This document shows positions 8,882-17,640 of a stretch of DNA of 64,000 nucleotides, one piece after another. This DNA comes from Nocardioides sp. WS12 (GTDB taxonomy: Bacteria > Actinomycetota > Actinomycetes > Propionibacteriales > Nocardioidaceae), in contig NZ_CP053928.1 in the NCBI RefSeq assembly GCF_014108865.1, positions 1,054,001-1,118,000 on the forward strand, read 5' to 3'. Under the pieces are notes generated by a model. It was given only the letters and a program-made list of their open reading frames with translations, did no database searches and was not told where the DNA came from. A program made the translations under genes and the position numbers. Position 1 is the stretch's first letter. Every line of letters begins with the position of its first letter.

Positions 8882-9634
8882 ATGTCGTCGCAGCGCCGCC
8901 CCTCCAGCGCCCGCGGCCGGACCACGCGCGGCTCATTGCCCTCTGACGTCTACTGGCGGCGGCGCCTGTTCGTCGGCACCGTGGCCTTCTCGCTCGTGTT
9001 CGTGATCGCGCAATGGCTGACCGGTGGCAGCGACGGTTCCTCGGACGAGACGCCCGCGGCCGAGCAGGCCGGCGCGCAGGTGTCGGCAACGCAGACGGTG
9101 ACCGCGGGTGAGGCGACTTCGACCGCGCCCGTGACCCCGGGCGCGAAGGTGACGCCGACCCTGGCCGCGCCGGAGGGCATCTGCAAGCCCGCCGACGTCG
9201 CCGTCACCCCCTCCGTCGCCAAGGGCCAGGCTGCCGGCGGGAACGTCACCCTCAGCCTCTCGCTGCAGACCGTCACCGCCGAAGCCTGCACGTGGCAGGT
9301 CTCCAGCACCAGCGTCACGGTCCGGATCGCCAAGGGCAACGAAGAGATCTGGTCGACGCGTCAGTGCGCCCGGGCCGTGCCGTCCCAGTCCGTCGTCGTA
9401 CGACGAGCGGTGGCCACGATCGTGACGATGACCTGGAATGCCCGCGAGTCGAATCAGGGCTGTACGTCGCGCACCCACTGGGTGTTGCCCGGTGACTTCA
9501 CCATCGCCGCCGCGGCGCTCGGGGGAGAGCCGGCGGAGGCTGCGTTCAGTCTCGGCCGGCCCGCCAACCGGACTGTTGTGGTGACGCCGACGCCGAAGGG
9601 CACGCCCACGCCGAAGGCCACGCCCACGCGGTAG
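8882..9634 (+). CDS. hypothetical single-pass membrane protein with Thr/Pro-rich tail
   Basis: 250 residues, not assigned to a known family. A short basic cytoplasmic end (about 27 residues) leads to one membrane helix (RRLFVGTVAFSLVFVIAQWL). A Ser/Thr/Ala-rich linker follows, then a predicted beta-rich extracytoplasmic domain with four cysteines (in EGICKP, EACTW, RQCAR and NQGCTS) that could form two disulfides. The C-terminus ends in PTPKGTPTPKATPTR repeats, a wall-spanning or glycosylated tail. Structure suggests a surface-anchored protein; no function is claimed. Confidence 0.75.
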   Translation: MSSQRRPSSARGRTTRGSLPSDVYWRRRLFVGTVAFSLVFVIAQWLTGGSDGSSDETPAAEQAGAQVSATQTVTAGEATSTAPVTPGAKVTPTLAAPEGICKPADVAVTPSVAKGQAAGGNVTLSLSLQTVTAEACTWQVSSTSVTVRIAKGNEEIWSTRQCARAVPSQSVVVRRAVATIVTMTWNARESNQGCTSRTHWVLPGDFTIAAAALGGEPAEAAFSLGRPANRTVVVTPTPKGTPTPKATPTR

Positions 9635-9664
9635 CCCCGGCCACCTTCCAGCACCACCGCACCT

Positions 9665-9718
9665 GGTTTCGAGACGCGCGGTTCCGGCCTCGTACCTCGG
9701 CCGGACGCGCCCTCAACC
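9665..9718. repeat. dispersed-type palindromic repeat between convergent genes
   Basis: The stretch opens GGTTTCGAGAC and closes CCTCAACC, the same ends as the repeat in menE. Its inner part folds as a hairpin (GCGCG and CCGGCC pairing with GGCCGG and CGCGC). It lies between the stops of the 8882 gene and disA, just before a terminator hairpin. Confidence 0.55.
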
Positions 9719-9730
9719 TCTTCGGCCTAC

Positions 9731-9757
9731 GCTGACCGCTCGTTCCTCGCGGTCAGC
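9731..9757. terminator. bidirectional terminator between the 8882 gene and disA
   Basis: A perfect 9-bp stem, GCTGACCGC with GCGGTCAGC, has a 9-base loop. It sits 5 bases from the disA stop and about 100 bases after the other gene. Confidence 0.65.
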
Positions 9758-9762
9758 GGGCC

Positions 9763-10836
9763 TCAGACGTAGCGCTCGAGGATCGTCGACTCTGCCAGCC
9801 GGCTGAGGCCTTCGCGCACACTGCGGGCGCGCAGTTCGCCGACACCCTCGACGGCCTGCAGGTCGTCGATGCCGGCGGAGAGCAACTTCTGCAGGGTGCC
9901 GAAGTGGTCGACCAGGCCTTCCACGACGTTCGTGGGGAGGCGCGGGACCTTCGTGAGCAGGCGGTAGCCGCGGGGGGCCACGGCGCCGTCGAGATGTTCG
10001 CCGGTGCCGATGCCGAGCACCTTGGAGACCGCGGACGGGTCGACCAGGTCGGTCGCCGACAGGGCCTCGAGCTTCGACAGGAGTTCGTTCGGGTCGCGGC
10101 TGCGGCGACGCGAGGGGACGTAGTCACGGATCACGAGCTCCCGCTCGGTGTCGACGCCGGTGATCAGTTCCTCGAGCTGCAGCGCGAGGAGGCGGCCGTC
10201 GGTGCCGAGCTCCAGGACGTAATCCTCGATCTCGCGGGCGATCCGGGTGACCATCTCCAGGCGTTGGGCGACGACCGCGACGTCGCGGACCGTGACCAGG
10301 TCCTCGATCTCCAGCGCGGACAGGGTGCTCGACACCTCGTCGAGGCGCAGCTTGTAGCGCTCGAGCGTTGCGAGCGCCTGGTTGGCGCGGGACAGGATCT
10401 GGCCGGAGTCCTCGAGCACGTGGCGCACGTCGCCGACGTACACGGCAATGATCTGCATCGACTGCGACACCGAGATGACGGGGCGTCCGGTCTGCTTGGC
10501 GACGCGGTCGGCGGTGCGGTGCCGGGTGCCGGTCTCCTCGGACGGGATGCCGTGGTCGGGCATCAGGTGGACGGCGGCCCGGATGATCCGGGTGAGGTCG
10601 CCATCGACGATGATCGCGCCGTCCATCTTGGCCAGCTCGCGCAGGCCGGTGGCGGTGAACGGGACGTCGAGCTCGAAGCCGCCGGTGCACAGCGTCTCGA
10701 CGAGCTTGTCCTGACCGAGCACGATCAGGGCGCCAGTGCGGCCACGCAGGATCCGCTCGAGGCCGTCGCGCAGCGGAGTGCCCGGCGCGATCAGGGCGAG
10801 CGTCTCGCGGAGTCGGGGGTCGGCCGACGTGATCAC
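9763..10836 (-). CDS. disA: DNA integrity scanning diadenylate cyclase DisA
   Basis: 357 residues. It makes the second messenger c-di-AMP from two ATP and slides along DNA to report damage. The N-terminal DAC domain shows the diagnostic DGA (residues 72–74, in AKMDGAII) and RHR (105–107, in GTRHRTAD) motifs. A helical linker and C-terminal helix-hairpin-helix domain follow ([19 protein letters not shown]). The start is GTG with a GGGAGGAG ribosome site. It lies downstream of radA, the usual actinobacterial pairing, but 161 bases apart with a hairpin between, so it may have its own promoter. Confidence 0.96.
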   Translation of the reverse strand: MITSADPRLRETLALIAPGTPLRDGLERILRGRTGALIVLGQDKLVETLCTGGFELDVPFTATGLRELAKMDGAIIVDGDLTRIIRAAVHLMPDHGIPSEETGTRHRTADRVAKQTGRPVISVSQSMQIIAVYVGDVRHVLEDSGQILSRANQALATLERYKLRLDEVSSTLSALEIEDLVTVRDVAVVAQRLEMVTRIAREIEDYVLELGTDGRLLALQLEELITGVDTERELVIRDYVPSRRRSRDPNELLSKLEALSATDLVDPSAVSKVLGIGTGEHLDGAVAPRGYRLLTKVPRLPTNVVEGLVDHFGTLQKLLSAGIDDLQAVEGVGELRARSVREGLSRLAESTILERYV

Positions 10837-10978
10837 GAGGGCTCCTCCCTTGCTGACTGGCTGGCTGGCGAACTTGCTGGCACGGACCGTGCTGGTGAAA
10901 CGGGAACGCTCGTACCCTATCGATCAGTACCCACCTTGGCGCAGGGTTATCCCTACTGGCGGCTGTTCGGATCTGTTC

Positions 10979-10996
10979 GGGCGTCCCGGGACGCCC
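10979..10996 (-). terminator. hairpin after radA
   Basis: GGGCGTCCCGGGACGCCC is a perfect 18-base palindrome one base beyond the radA stop codon. The rest of the radA–disA gap (10837–10978) shows no gene and probably holds the disA promoter. Confidence 0.6.
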
Positions 10997-10997
10997 G

Positions 10998-12434
10998 TCA
11001 GTCGGCCGCTTCGAGAACTTCCAGCGCGTGCTTGGTACGACGGTCGAGGTGCAACAGGCGCAGGGCGGTCGCGACGTCGGGCGCTTCCACGACCCGCATC
11101 CCATCGATCATCCGGTCGGTGCTGGCGCGGCGCACTCCTTGCGCGGCACCAGGATCCGCCGGCACGACGGCCATCTCGAACCCGAGTCGCGCGGCTTCGG
11201 CGAGGCGCAGCGGCAGGTCGCGCACCCGGCGCAGTTCGCCGGAGAGCCCGATCTCACCCATCGCCACGACGCCAGCCGGGGGTGCGCTGACGAAGGTCGC
11301 CGAGGCGACGGCGATGGCGACCGCGAGGTCGCTGCCGGGGTCGGTGAGCCGCGCGCCGCCAACGGTGGAGGCGAACACGTCGTGCTGGTGGAGCTTGATG
11401 CCGCAGTGCTGCTGGAGCACCGCGAGCACCATGGCCAGGCGCGAACCGTCGAGCCCGGACGTCGTACGCCGCGGACGCTCGGCGGGGGAGACCGTCACCA
11501 GCGACTGCACTTCGGCCAGCAGCGGACGCCGGCCCTCCATGGTGACGGCGACACAGGTGCCGGCAACGCGGCCGTGGTGGCGCTCGGTGAAGATGCCGGT
11601 CGGGTCGTCGACGGCACGGATGCCGTCGGGGCCGAGGTCGAAGCAGCCGACCTCGTCGACGGGGCCGAAGCGGTTCTTGACCGCGCGCAGCATCCGGAAG
11701 CGCGAATCGCGGTCGCCCTCGAAGTGCAGCACGACGTCGACGAGGTGCTCCAGCACGCGGGGTCCGGCGATCCCGCCGTCCTTGGTGACGTGGCCGATCA
11801 TCACGACCGTGATGTCGCGGCTCTTCGCCATCCGCACCAGCGCCTGGGCGACTTCCTTGACCTGGGTGACGCCACCGGAGATGCCGTCGACCTCCGAGGC
11901 GCTGATGGTCTGCACGGAGTCGACCACCACCATCTTCGGGCGGACCTGCTCGATGTGGGTGAGGACCGCGCCGAGGTCGGTCTCGGCCGCGAGGTAGAGC
12001 TCGTCGTGGATGGCTCCCGTGCGGTCGGCACGCAGGCGGACCTGGGCCGGTGACTCCTCGCCGGTGATGTAGAGCGTGCGCTGGGAGCGCTGGGCGGTGC
12101 GGGCGGCGACCTCCAGTAGCAGGGTCGACTTGCCGACGCCGGGCTCGCCGGCGAGCAGCACCGCGGCGCCGGGCACGAGCCCGCCACCGAGCACCCGGTC
12201 GAGCTCGGGCACGCCCGAGAGATGGTGGACGGCGGTGTCGGCCGAGATCTGTCCGATCGGCACTGCGGCCGAGGTCACGGCCGAGGCCGTCGTACGGCTG
12301 GTGGAAGCGCTGGCGCCCGCGACCTCGGACACCGAGCCCCACGCCTGGCACTCGCCACAACGGCCCACCCATTTCGCGGTGGACCAGCTGCACTCGCCGC
12401 ATCGGTAAGTCGAACGTACTTTCGAACCAGCCAT
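10998..12434 (-). CDS. radA: DNA repair protein RadA (Sms)
   Basis: 478 residues from the ATG of MAGSKVRSTYRCGEC. RadA is a RecA-like ATPase that helps branch migration in recombination. An N-terminal four-cysteine zinc finger (CGEC … CGEC) comes first. Walker A GEPGVGKST and the RadA-specific KNRFG motif follow (RAVKNRFGPVDEVG). The C-terminal Lon-like domain includes VGEIGLSGELR-type sequence. RadA is known to interact with DisA in Bacillus, and disA lies downstream. lacI diverges 71 bases upstream. An earlier in-frame ATG exists but would add a non-conserved 11-residue extension. Confidence 0.96.
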   Translation of the reverse strand: MAGSKVRSTYRCGECSWSTAKWVGRCGECQAWGSVSEVAGASASTSRTTASAVTSAAVPIGQISADTAVHHLSGVPELDRVLGGGLVPGAAVLLAGEPGVGKSTLLLEVAARTAQRSQRTLYITGEESPAQVRLRADRTGAIHDELYLAAETDLGAVLTHIEQVRPKMVVVDSVQTISASEVDGISGGVTQVKEVAQALVRMAKSRDITVVMIGHVTKDGGIAGPRVLEHLVDVVLHFEGDRDSRFRMLRAVKNRFGPVDEVGCFDLGPDGIRAVDDPTGIFTERHHGRVAGTCVAVTMEGRRPLLAEVQSLVTVSPAERPRRTTSGLDGSRLAMVLAVLQQHCGIKLHQHDVFASTVGGARLTDPGSDLAVAIAVASATFVSAPPAGVVAMGEIGLSGELRRVRDLPLRLAEAARLGFEMAVVPADPGAAQGVRRASTDRMIDGMRVVEAPDVATALRLLHLDRRTKHALEVLEAAD

Positions 12435-12505
12435 GTTCTTGAAGGTAGGACATGGGTCCGACATCACCGAGTCGCCACGCCCGACGAGCGTGGGATCATG
12501 GGCAG

Positions 12506-13540
12506 GTGGACACTCCTCGGCTTCCGGCGACGCTCGCCGACGTCGCGGAGCGTGCGGGCGTTTCGCGGCAGACCGTGTCCAATGCGATCAACAGTCCTGA
12601 CCTGCTCCGCGCCGACACCCTGGAGCGCGTGCGGGCGGTCATCGACGACCTCGGCTACACCCCCAATCAGGCCGCGCGACAACTCCGCACCCGTTCCTCG
12701 CGGCTGATCGGCCTGCGCCTGACGCCGCCGCAGGAGTTCACCGCCAACATGGCGATGGACCGGTTCGTGCGCAGCCTGGTCGAGGCGTCGCGGGTCGTCG
12801 GCTACCACGTCCTGCTGCTCTCCACCGGCCCCGTCGCCGAGGGCTCCCGGCCTGAGCCGATGAGCGGGTACGACGACCTGCTCCGCTCCACCGCCGTCGA
12901 CGCCTTCGTGGTCACCGACACCTACCTCGGCAACCAGCAGACCGTCGGACTGGCCGAGCGGCGGGCTCCGTTCGTCGCGTTCGGTCGGCCCTGGGACGAC
13001 CCCGGAGCCACGCACCCGTGGGTCGATGTCGACGGCGCCGCCGGCGTGCACGCCGCGACCGATCACGTCCGCGAACTCGGCCATGAGCGGATCGCCTGGA
13101 TCGGCTGGAAGCCCGGCTCCAGGCTGGGAGACGACAGGCGCGAGGGCTGGCACCGCGCGATGGCAGCCCATGGGCTCTCGACGTCGGGGCTCGAAGCCGC
13201 CGTGGAGGACACCGTCGAATCCGGTCGTCAGGCTGCGTCGGAGCTCCTCGACGCGGTCGGACCGTCGGCCTTCGTCTGCGCCTCCGACACCCTTGCCGTG
13301 GGCGTCCTCCAGGCGCTCACCGACCGCGGGATGCCCGCTGGTCGCGACGTCGCGGTCGTCGGATTCGACGATTCGCAGGTCGCCCAGGTGCTGGGGCTGA
13401 CGTCGGTGCGCCAGCCGCTGGAGCAGGTTGCGGTCGAGTTGGTCGACGCCCTCACCGGGCTGCTCGGTCCCCTCGGGTACGACGCCACGGGAGTCCTGCT
13501 CGCGCCGAAGCTCGCCATTCGTCGTACCACCTCCGGTTGA
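12506..13540 (+). CDS. LacI-family transcriptional regulator
   Basis: 344 residues from GTG (VDTPRLPATLADVAERAGV). The N-terminal helix-turn-helix and hinge, ATLADVAERAGVSRQTVSNAIN, is classic LacI. The rest is a periplasmic-binding-protein-like effector domain ending VRQPLEQVAVELVDAL. Such regulators usually bind sugars or nucleosides and control a neighbouring catabolic operon, but no sugar transport or catabolism genes are beside it. Its target is therefore unknown. It is divergent from radA and upstream of the secreted protease. Confidence 0.88.
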   Translation: MDTPRLPATLADVAERAGVSRQTVSNAINSPDLLRADTLERVRAVIDDLGYTPNQAARQLRTRSSRLIGLRLTPPQEFTANMAMDRFVRSLVEASRVVGYHVLLLSTGPVAEGSRPEPMSGYDDLLRSTAVDAFVVTDTYLGNQQTVGLAERRAPFVAFGRPWDDPGATHPWVDVDGAAGVHAATDHVRELGHERIAWIGWKPGSRLGDDRREGWHRAMAAHGLSTSGLEAAVEDTVESGRQAASELLDAVGPSAFVCASDTLAVGVLQALTDRGMPAGRDVAVVGFDDSQVAQVLGLTSVRQPLEQVAVELVDALTGLLGPLGYDATGVLLAPKLAIRRTTSG

Positions 13541-13635
13541 GGAGAATCTCCTGCCCGGGAGGGGGCGACAAGGACACTGTGCGGGTGTGAGGATGACGGC
13601 GCAGTAATCCTGCATCTCACTCGGAAGGAACACCC

Positions 13636-15177
13636 ATGCCCTCAGGTGTCAATCGGCGACTCCGTGTCGCCACTCTCGCGGTTGCGACCGGCCTCACCGT
13701 GGCCAGTCTCGCCGCGATCGGATCCGGTGCCAGCGCGGCGCCGACCGGCGCTCTCGACGGTCCCCCGTCCACCCCGGTCCCGATCTCCACGCCCGATGGC
13801 GTGGTGTCGTCGTACCTACTCAACACGAAGATCGTGAACCCCGGCCAGGTGCGTCTGGTCGAGCGGGCAGTGCGCGCCGCGGACGGCGTCGTCGTCCAGA
13901 CCTGGCCCCAGATCGGCGTCATCGTCGCCCACAGCGACCAGGCCGACTTCCGTGACCAGGTCCGCGCACTCGCGGGCCACGCGCTCGAGTCCGTCGGCGC
14001 CACCCGCACCGTGTCGGTCCTCGAGGGCACGCCCGAGGGTGTCCCGGCCCCGTGGGGTCCGGGCAACGGCCAGGTCGGCAAGAGCTCCACGGCCGACCGC
14101 GAGGCCGACACCACCGGCGCCGAGGCCACGCTCGCGGTCACGCCCGATCCGCGTGAGTCCGAGCAGTGGGACCTCGCGATGATCAAGGCCGACCAGGCGC
14201 ACGAGATCACCGATGGTTCGAGCGATGTCGTCGTCGGCGTCCTCGACAGCGGCATCGACCCCGACCACCCCGACCTGGCGGCGAACATCGACGTCGCCGA
14301 CTCCGTGAACTGCACCGACGCCGGCCGCCCTGACACCTCGGCCACCGGTTGGTACCCCACGACGAGCGACCACGGCACCCACGTCGCCGGCACCATCGGT
14401 GCCGCCCGCAATGGCACCGGCATCGTCGGCGTCGCGCCCGGCGTGAAGATGGCGTCCGTGAAGGTCGTCAGCGACGAGGGCTTCATCTACCCCGAGTTCG
14501 CGGTCTGCGGCTTCGTCTGGGCCGGCCAGCACGGCATGGACGTCACCAACAACAGCTACTACGTCGACCCCTTCATGTTCTACTGCGAGGACCAGGCCGA
14601 CCAGTACGCCGCCAAGGAAGCCGTACGACGTGCGGTGGCCTGGTCCACCGACAAGGGCGTCGTGCACGCCGCTGCGGCCGGCAACTCGTCGTACGACCTG
14701 GCGAACAAGACGACCGACGACACCAGCCCGGACGACAGCACGCCGATCGTGCGGACCATCAACAGCGAGTGCGACGACATCCCCACCGAACTCGATGGTG
14801 TCGTCACCGTCTCGTCGCTGGAGCGCTTCCCGACCACGGGGCTGGAGAACCGCCTCTCGGGCTTCAGCAACCGCGGTCTCGGCGTCATCGATGTCGCCGC
14901 GCCCGGTTCGCGGATCCTGTCGACCATCGTCACCAACAACGGCTACGGCCTGAAGTCCGGTACGTCGATGGCTTCACCCCACGTCGCCGGAGTCCTGGCC
15001 CTGATGAAGTCGGTTCACCCGGACTGGACGCCGGCACAGATGGTCGAGAAGTTGCGGGCCCAGGCCGACGACCACGCCTGCGTGGTGGCAACCGCTGGCG
15101 CCCCGTGCGTCGGCACCGACCAGGACAACAGCTACTACGGAGAGGGCGTCGTCGACGCACTCGACGCCGTTCAGTGA
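13636..15177 (+). CDS. secreted S8 (subtilisin-like) serine protease
   Basis: 513 residues with a Sec signal peptide (basic start, hydrophobic core to about 30, cleavage near SGASAA). A propeptide-like region extends to about 170. The catalytic triad is visible: Asp204 in GVLDSGID, His246 in DHGTHVAGT, Ser444 in [11 protein letters not shown]. The oxyanion Asn350 is in AAAAGN. Family members degrade extracellular protein. A good GGAAGGAA site precedes the ATG. It converges with the methyltransferase and overlaps it by 7 bases. Cysteines near the C-terminus may form a disulfide. Confidence 0.95.
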   Translation: MPSGVNRRLRVATLAVATGLTVASLAAIGSGASAAPTGALDGPPSTPVPISTPDGVVSSYLLNTKIVNPGQVRLVERAVRAADGVVVQTWPQIGVIVAHSDQADFRDQVRALAGHALESVGATRTVSVLEGTPEGVPAPWGPGNGQVGKSSTADREADTTGAEATLAVTPDPRESEQWDLAMIKADQAHEITDGSSDVVVGVLDSGIDPDHPDLAANIDVADSVNCTDAGRPDTSATGWYPTTSDHGTHVAGTIGAARNGTGIVGVAPGVKMASVKVVSDEGFIYPEFAVCGFVWAGQHGMDVTNNSYYVDPFMFYCEDQADQYAAKEAVRRAVAWSTDKGVVHAAAAGNSSYDLANKTTDDTSPDDSTPIVRTINSECDDIPTELDGVVTVSSLERFPTTGLENRLSGFSNRGLGVIDVAAPGSRILSTIVTNNGYGLKSGTSMASPHVAGVLALMKSVHPDWTPAQMVEKLRAQADDHACVVATAGAPCVGTDQDNSYYGEGVVDALDAVQ

Positions 15178-15857
15178 ACGCGTGACCAGAGGTTGACGGC
15201 GTAGTCGACCTCGAGGCCGTCGTGATGGGTCAGGATCTCGTCCGCAATGTCGGGCTTGAACTCGATCCGTACGACGGCCTCGAGGTCGGCACGCTTCTCG
15301 AAGCGCCACCCCATGTCGACGCGGTCGAGCGTCCAGCCGCGGATGCTCCAGAACCGCTCGGTGTCGGCGGGGGAATCCAGGTGCGGGTAGCCGCGCCGGA
15401 ACCACCCGCCGAAGGTGGAGCGCGAACCGTCATTGTCGATGATCAGTGCCGTGCCGCCCGGCCGCAGCACCCGGTCGAGTTCGACCAGGCCGGGCTCGCA
15501 ACCGCGGCCGAAGAAGTACGCCCACCGCGCCTGTACGACGTCCACGGACGAGTCGGGTAGCGGGATCGCCTGCGCGGTGCCGGCCAGCACCTCGCCGTTG
15601 GCGACGCCACGTGCCCGGAGCCGGCGCTCGGCCAGCCGGGTCAGGCCGGTGTGCGGCTCGACACCGATGACCTTCGCCGCGGTCGTGGCGAAGCGCGGCA
15701 GGTGGAACCCCGAGCCGCAGCCGAGGTCGAGCACGACCTGGCCGGACCAGTCGACCCGTGCCTCCATCGCCGACCAGAGGCGGCCGTCGGGGTCGGCGGC
15801 GTGGTTCTCGAGCTCGTAGGTGGCGGTGTGGTGCCAGATGTTCGGGCTGGGAATCAC
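15171..15857 (-). CDS. class I SAM-dependent methyltransferase
   Basis: About 228 residues. Motif I is VVLDLGCGSGFHLPRFA, followed by GVEPHTG and AQAIPLPDSSVDVVQARWAYFF, the arrangement of the Methyltransf_11/UbiE-type fold. The substrate is unknown. The start is uncertain. I use GTG 15857 (VIPSPNIWHHTATYE), which has AGGCAGA just upstream. An ATG at 15890 would add 11 residues (MRERSERPTGR) that come from repeat-like sequence, and a 15995 start would translate through a large palindrome. Confidence 0.8.
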   Translation of the reverse strand: MIPSPNIWHHTATYELENHAADPDGRLWSAMEARVDWSGQVVLDLGCGSGFHLPRFATTAAKVIGVEPHTGLTRLAERRLRARGVANGEVLAGTAQAIPLPDSSVDVVQARWAYFFGRGCEPGLVELDRVLRPGGTALIIDNDGSRSTFGGWFRRGYPHLDSPADTERFWSIRGWTLDRVDMGWRFEKRADLEAVVRIEFKPDIADEILTHHDGLEVDYAVNLWSRVH

Positions 15858-15890
15858 TCTGCCTGTTGGGCGCTCGCTTCGCTCGCGCAT

Positions 15891-15978
15891 GTCGTGCCGC
15901 CCCCTTGCGCCGTTTCTTCCTCCCCCGCTCGCTCGTACCTCGCTCGCTCCTCCGTCCAGAAACGGCGGGCGGCACGAC
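15891..15978. repeat. 88-bp interrupted palindrome upstream of the methyltransferase
   Basis: Outer arms GTCGTGCCGCC and GGCGGCACGAC (11 bp) and inner arms CGCCGTTTCT and AGAAACGGCG (10 bp) pair perfectly, with a 6-base bulge on one side and a 40-base loop. No open frame explains it. It looks like a dispersed palindromic element or a transcription barrier between the 16.1-kb gene and the methyltransferase. Confidence 0.75.
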
Positions 15979-16018
15979 GGGTTCGACCGAGTCACGTTAC
16001 AGCTGTCGCATCACGTTC

Positions 16019-16084
16019 ATCTGATTCTCGTCGGGCGCCCGAAGGGCGCCCGACATGCCCGAGCGAAGCTCGGGCCAATCAGAT
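16019..16084. repeat. three-way-junction palindromic element after the glyoxalase-like gene
   Basis: An 8-bp closing stem (ATCTGATT with AATCAGAT) holds two side-by-side perfect hairpins. One is 11 bp (16030–16040 with 16044–16054), the other 8 bp (16057–16064 with 16068–16075), and both have GAA loops. The outer right arm contains the stop codon of the gene at 16079. It probably acts as a terminator or RNA-end stabiliser. Confidence 0.75.
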
Positions 16085-16717
16085 ACGGACGATGCCGTTC
16101 GGCGTGAGGACCTGCGCGGCAAGGATGCCGGGGGTGCCGTGCGGGGCAACCCACTCGACCTTGACGTCCTCGAGCGGAGCCTCGACGGTCTCGCCGAGCC
16201 ACTCGCTGACCCGCTGCGGGTCACCGGCGATCTCGATGCCCGCGAGCGACACGTTGCCGTCGGCACCGGCGGACGGGTGCAGCTCGGCCGGCACGTCCCA
16301 GTGGATGAAGAAGGGGAGCTGCGGGTCTGCGATCAGGCCGTTGATGCCGATCTGCTGCCACTTCAGCGAGGTGCCGTCGGGGCGGTGTCGCGAGCCCGGG
16401 GCGGCGGCGCGGCCGAGGCGCTCCTCGACGACGGAGATGTCCGGGACGGCGACGGCCCAGCCGAGCCAGCCGCCACCGAGGGCGGAGCGGGCCTTGACGG
16501 CCTGGCCGAAGGGCGCCTTGTCGGACGCCGGGTGGTCGAGTGCCTGGACGATCTCGAGGTAGATGCCGTCGGCCAGCGGAAGGATCATGTTGACCGTGCC
16601 GAAGCGGGGGTGGACACCACCATCGACGAATTCACGACCGAGTGCTGCCCCGAGGCGCGCAGCGGTGCTCTCGAGTCCGTCGGGTCCTGCCGCGTAGGAG
16701 AGATGGTCGAGGCGCAT
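16079..16717 (-). CDS. VOC (glyoxalase/bleomycin-resistance-like) superfamily protein
   Basis: 212 residues from the ATG of MRLDHLSYAAGPDGLESTAA. It resembles the actinobacterial glyoxalase-like domain proteins in which a long VOC fold carries FGTVNMILPLADGIYLEIV near residue 40 and an IHWDVPAELHPSA segment later. His and Glu residues in DHLSY and YLEIV sit where metal ligands occur in VOC enzymes. The reaction is unknown. It appears monocistronic, with the three-way-junction element directly at its 3' end. Confidence 0.75.
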   Translation of the reverse strand: MRLDHLSYAAGPDGLESTAARLGAALGREFVDGGVHPRFGTVNMILPLADGIYLEIVQALDHPASDKAPFGQAVKARSALGGGWLGWAVAVPDISVVEERLGRAAAPGSRHRPDGTSLKWQQIGINGLIADPQLPFFIHWDVPAELHPSAGADGNVSLAGIEIAGDPQRVSEWLGETVEAPLEDVKVEWVAPHGTPGILAAQVLTPNGIVRI

Positions 16718-16820
16718 GCCACACATTCTGAGCCTGTGCTGAGAGAGGGAAACCAGCGGGGTCCGGGTTTCTTGATGTCGAGAGGTGGTCGTCACGCCCG
16801 GAGGGGCCGACGGGGCAGCC

Positions 16821-17582
16821 TCAGCGAGGGTCGGCGGGGTGCAACGCCAGGGCCGACCGCGAACGCAGATGCGCCTCGGCGTGGACCACCAGCTGGTCGT
16901 ACCCCTTGCGGCCCATCAGCGCGACCAGTTCGGCTTCGTTGGAGATGTAGACCGGTTCCATGCCGACGTGGGCCTCGGTGTTGCCCGAGCAGTACCAGTC
17001 GAGGTCGTGGCCGCCGGGGCCCCAGCCGATGCGGTCGTACTCGGTGATGCAGACCTCTGTGTACGACGACCCGTCCATCCGCTCGACTTCACGGAAGGTG
17101 CGTCGGATCGGCAACTGCCAGCACACGTCGGGCTTGGTCTCGAGCGGGTTGCGACCCTGGTCGAGGGCGAGCCCATGAAGCGCACATCCCGCTCCAGCGT
17201 GGAAGTTCTCGCGATTCGCGAACACGCAGGAGTTCTGGCCGTCGACCTTGTGGGCGCGCGTCTTGCGCTCGCCGTCGTCGTCCTTCTCCACCCAGTCCTT
17301 GCGCTTCACCGGGCGCCCGGGGTGGTGCTGCCACTGCTCGGGAGTGAGTTGCTCGACGAAGCCGGCGACCCGCTCCTCGTCCTCCTTGTCGGCGAAGTGC
17401 GCGCCGAGCGTGCAGCAGCCGACGTCGGGAGAGTCGGCGTAGATGCCGGCGCAGCCGCTGCCGAAGATGCAGGTGAAGTTCGACGTCAGCCAGGTCAGGT
17501 CACAACGAAGGACTTCGGTCTCGTCGGCGGGGTTCTGGAATTCCACCCACGCGCGGGGAAAGACGAGCGGGACTTCAGGCAT
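16821..17582 (-). CDS. conserved cysteine-rich hypothetical protein
   Basis: 253 residues and at least ten cysteines: C27, C38, C44, C56 and C57 in the first quarter, then more in [28 protein letters not shown] and DWYCSGN. The pattern suggests a metal or iron-sulfur binding protein. It is reminiscent of the zinc/iron-chelating YkgJ/DUF3109 type, but I cannot confirm the family. There is no signal peptide or membrane helix. It is divergent from ppx (58 bases). Confidence 0.7.
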   Translation of the reverse strand: MPEVPLVFPRAWVEFQNPADETEVLRCDLTWLTSNFTCIFGSGCAGIYADSPDVGCCTLGAHFADKEDEERVAGFVEQLTPEQWQHHPGRPVKRKDWVEKDDDGERKTRAHKVDGQNSCVFANRENFHAGAGCALHGLALDQGRNPLETKPDVCWQLPIRRTFREVERMDGSSYTEVCITEYDRIGWGPGGHDLDWYCSGNTEAHVGMEPVYISNEAELVALMGRKGYDQLVVHAEAHLRSRSALALHPADPR

Positions 17583-17628
17583 CCGCCCAATCTAGATGAG
17601 ATCTGGTGGCTCGCCGCGTCGCGGCTAG

Positions 17629-17634
17629 TACCTT
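17629..17634 (+). promoter_or_regulatory. predicted -10 element for leaderless ppx operon transcript
   Basis: TACCTT lies exactly 6 bases before the ATG at 17641. Confidence 0.4.
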
Positions 17635-17640
17635 GGACGC

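Noticed and set aside
9904..11997. 697-codon plus-strand frame across disA and radA
   Set aside because: It runs antisense through two clear genes and the gap between them; composition is that of a shadow frame.
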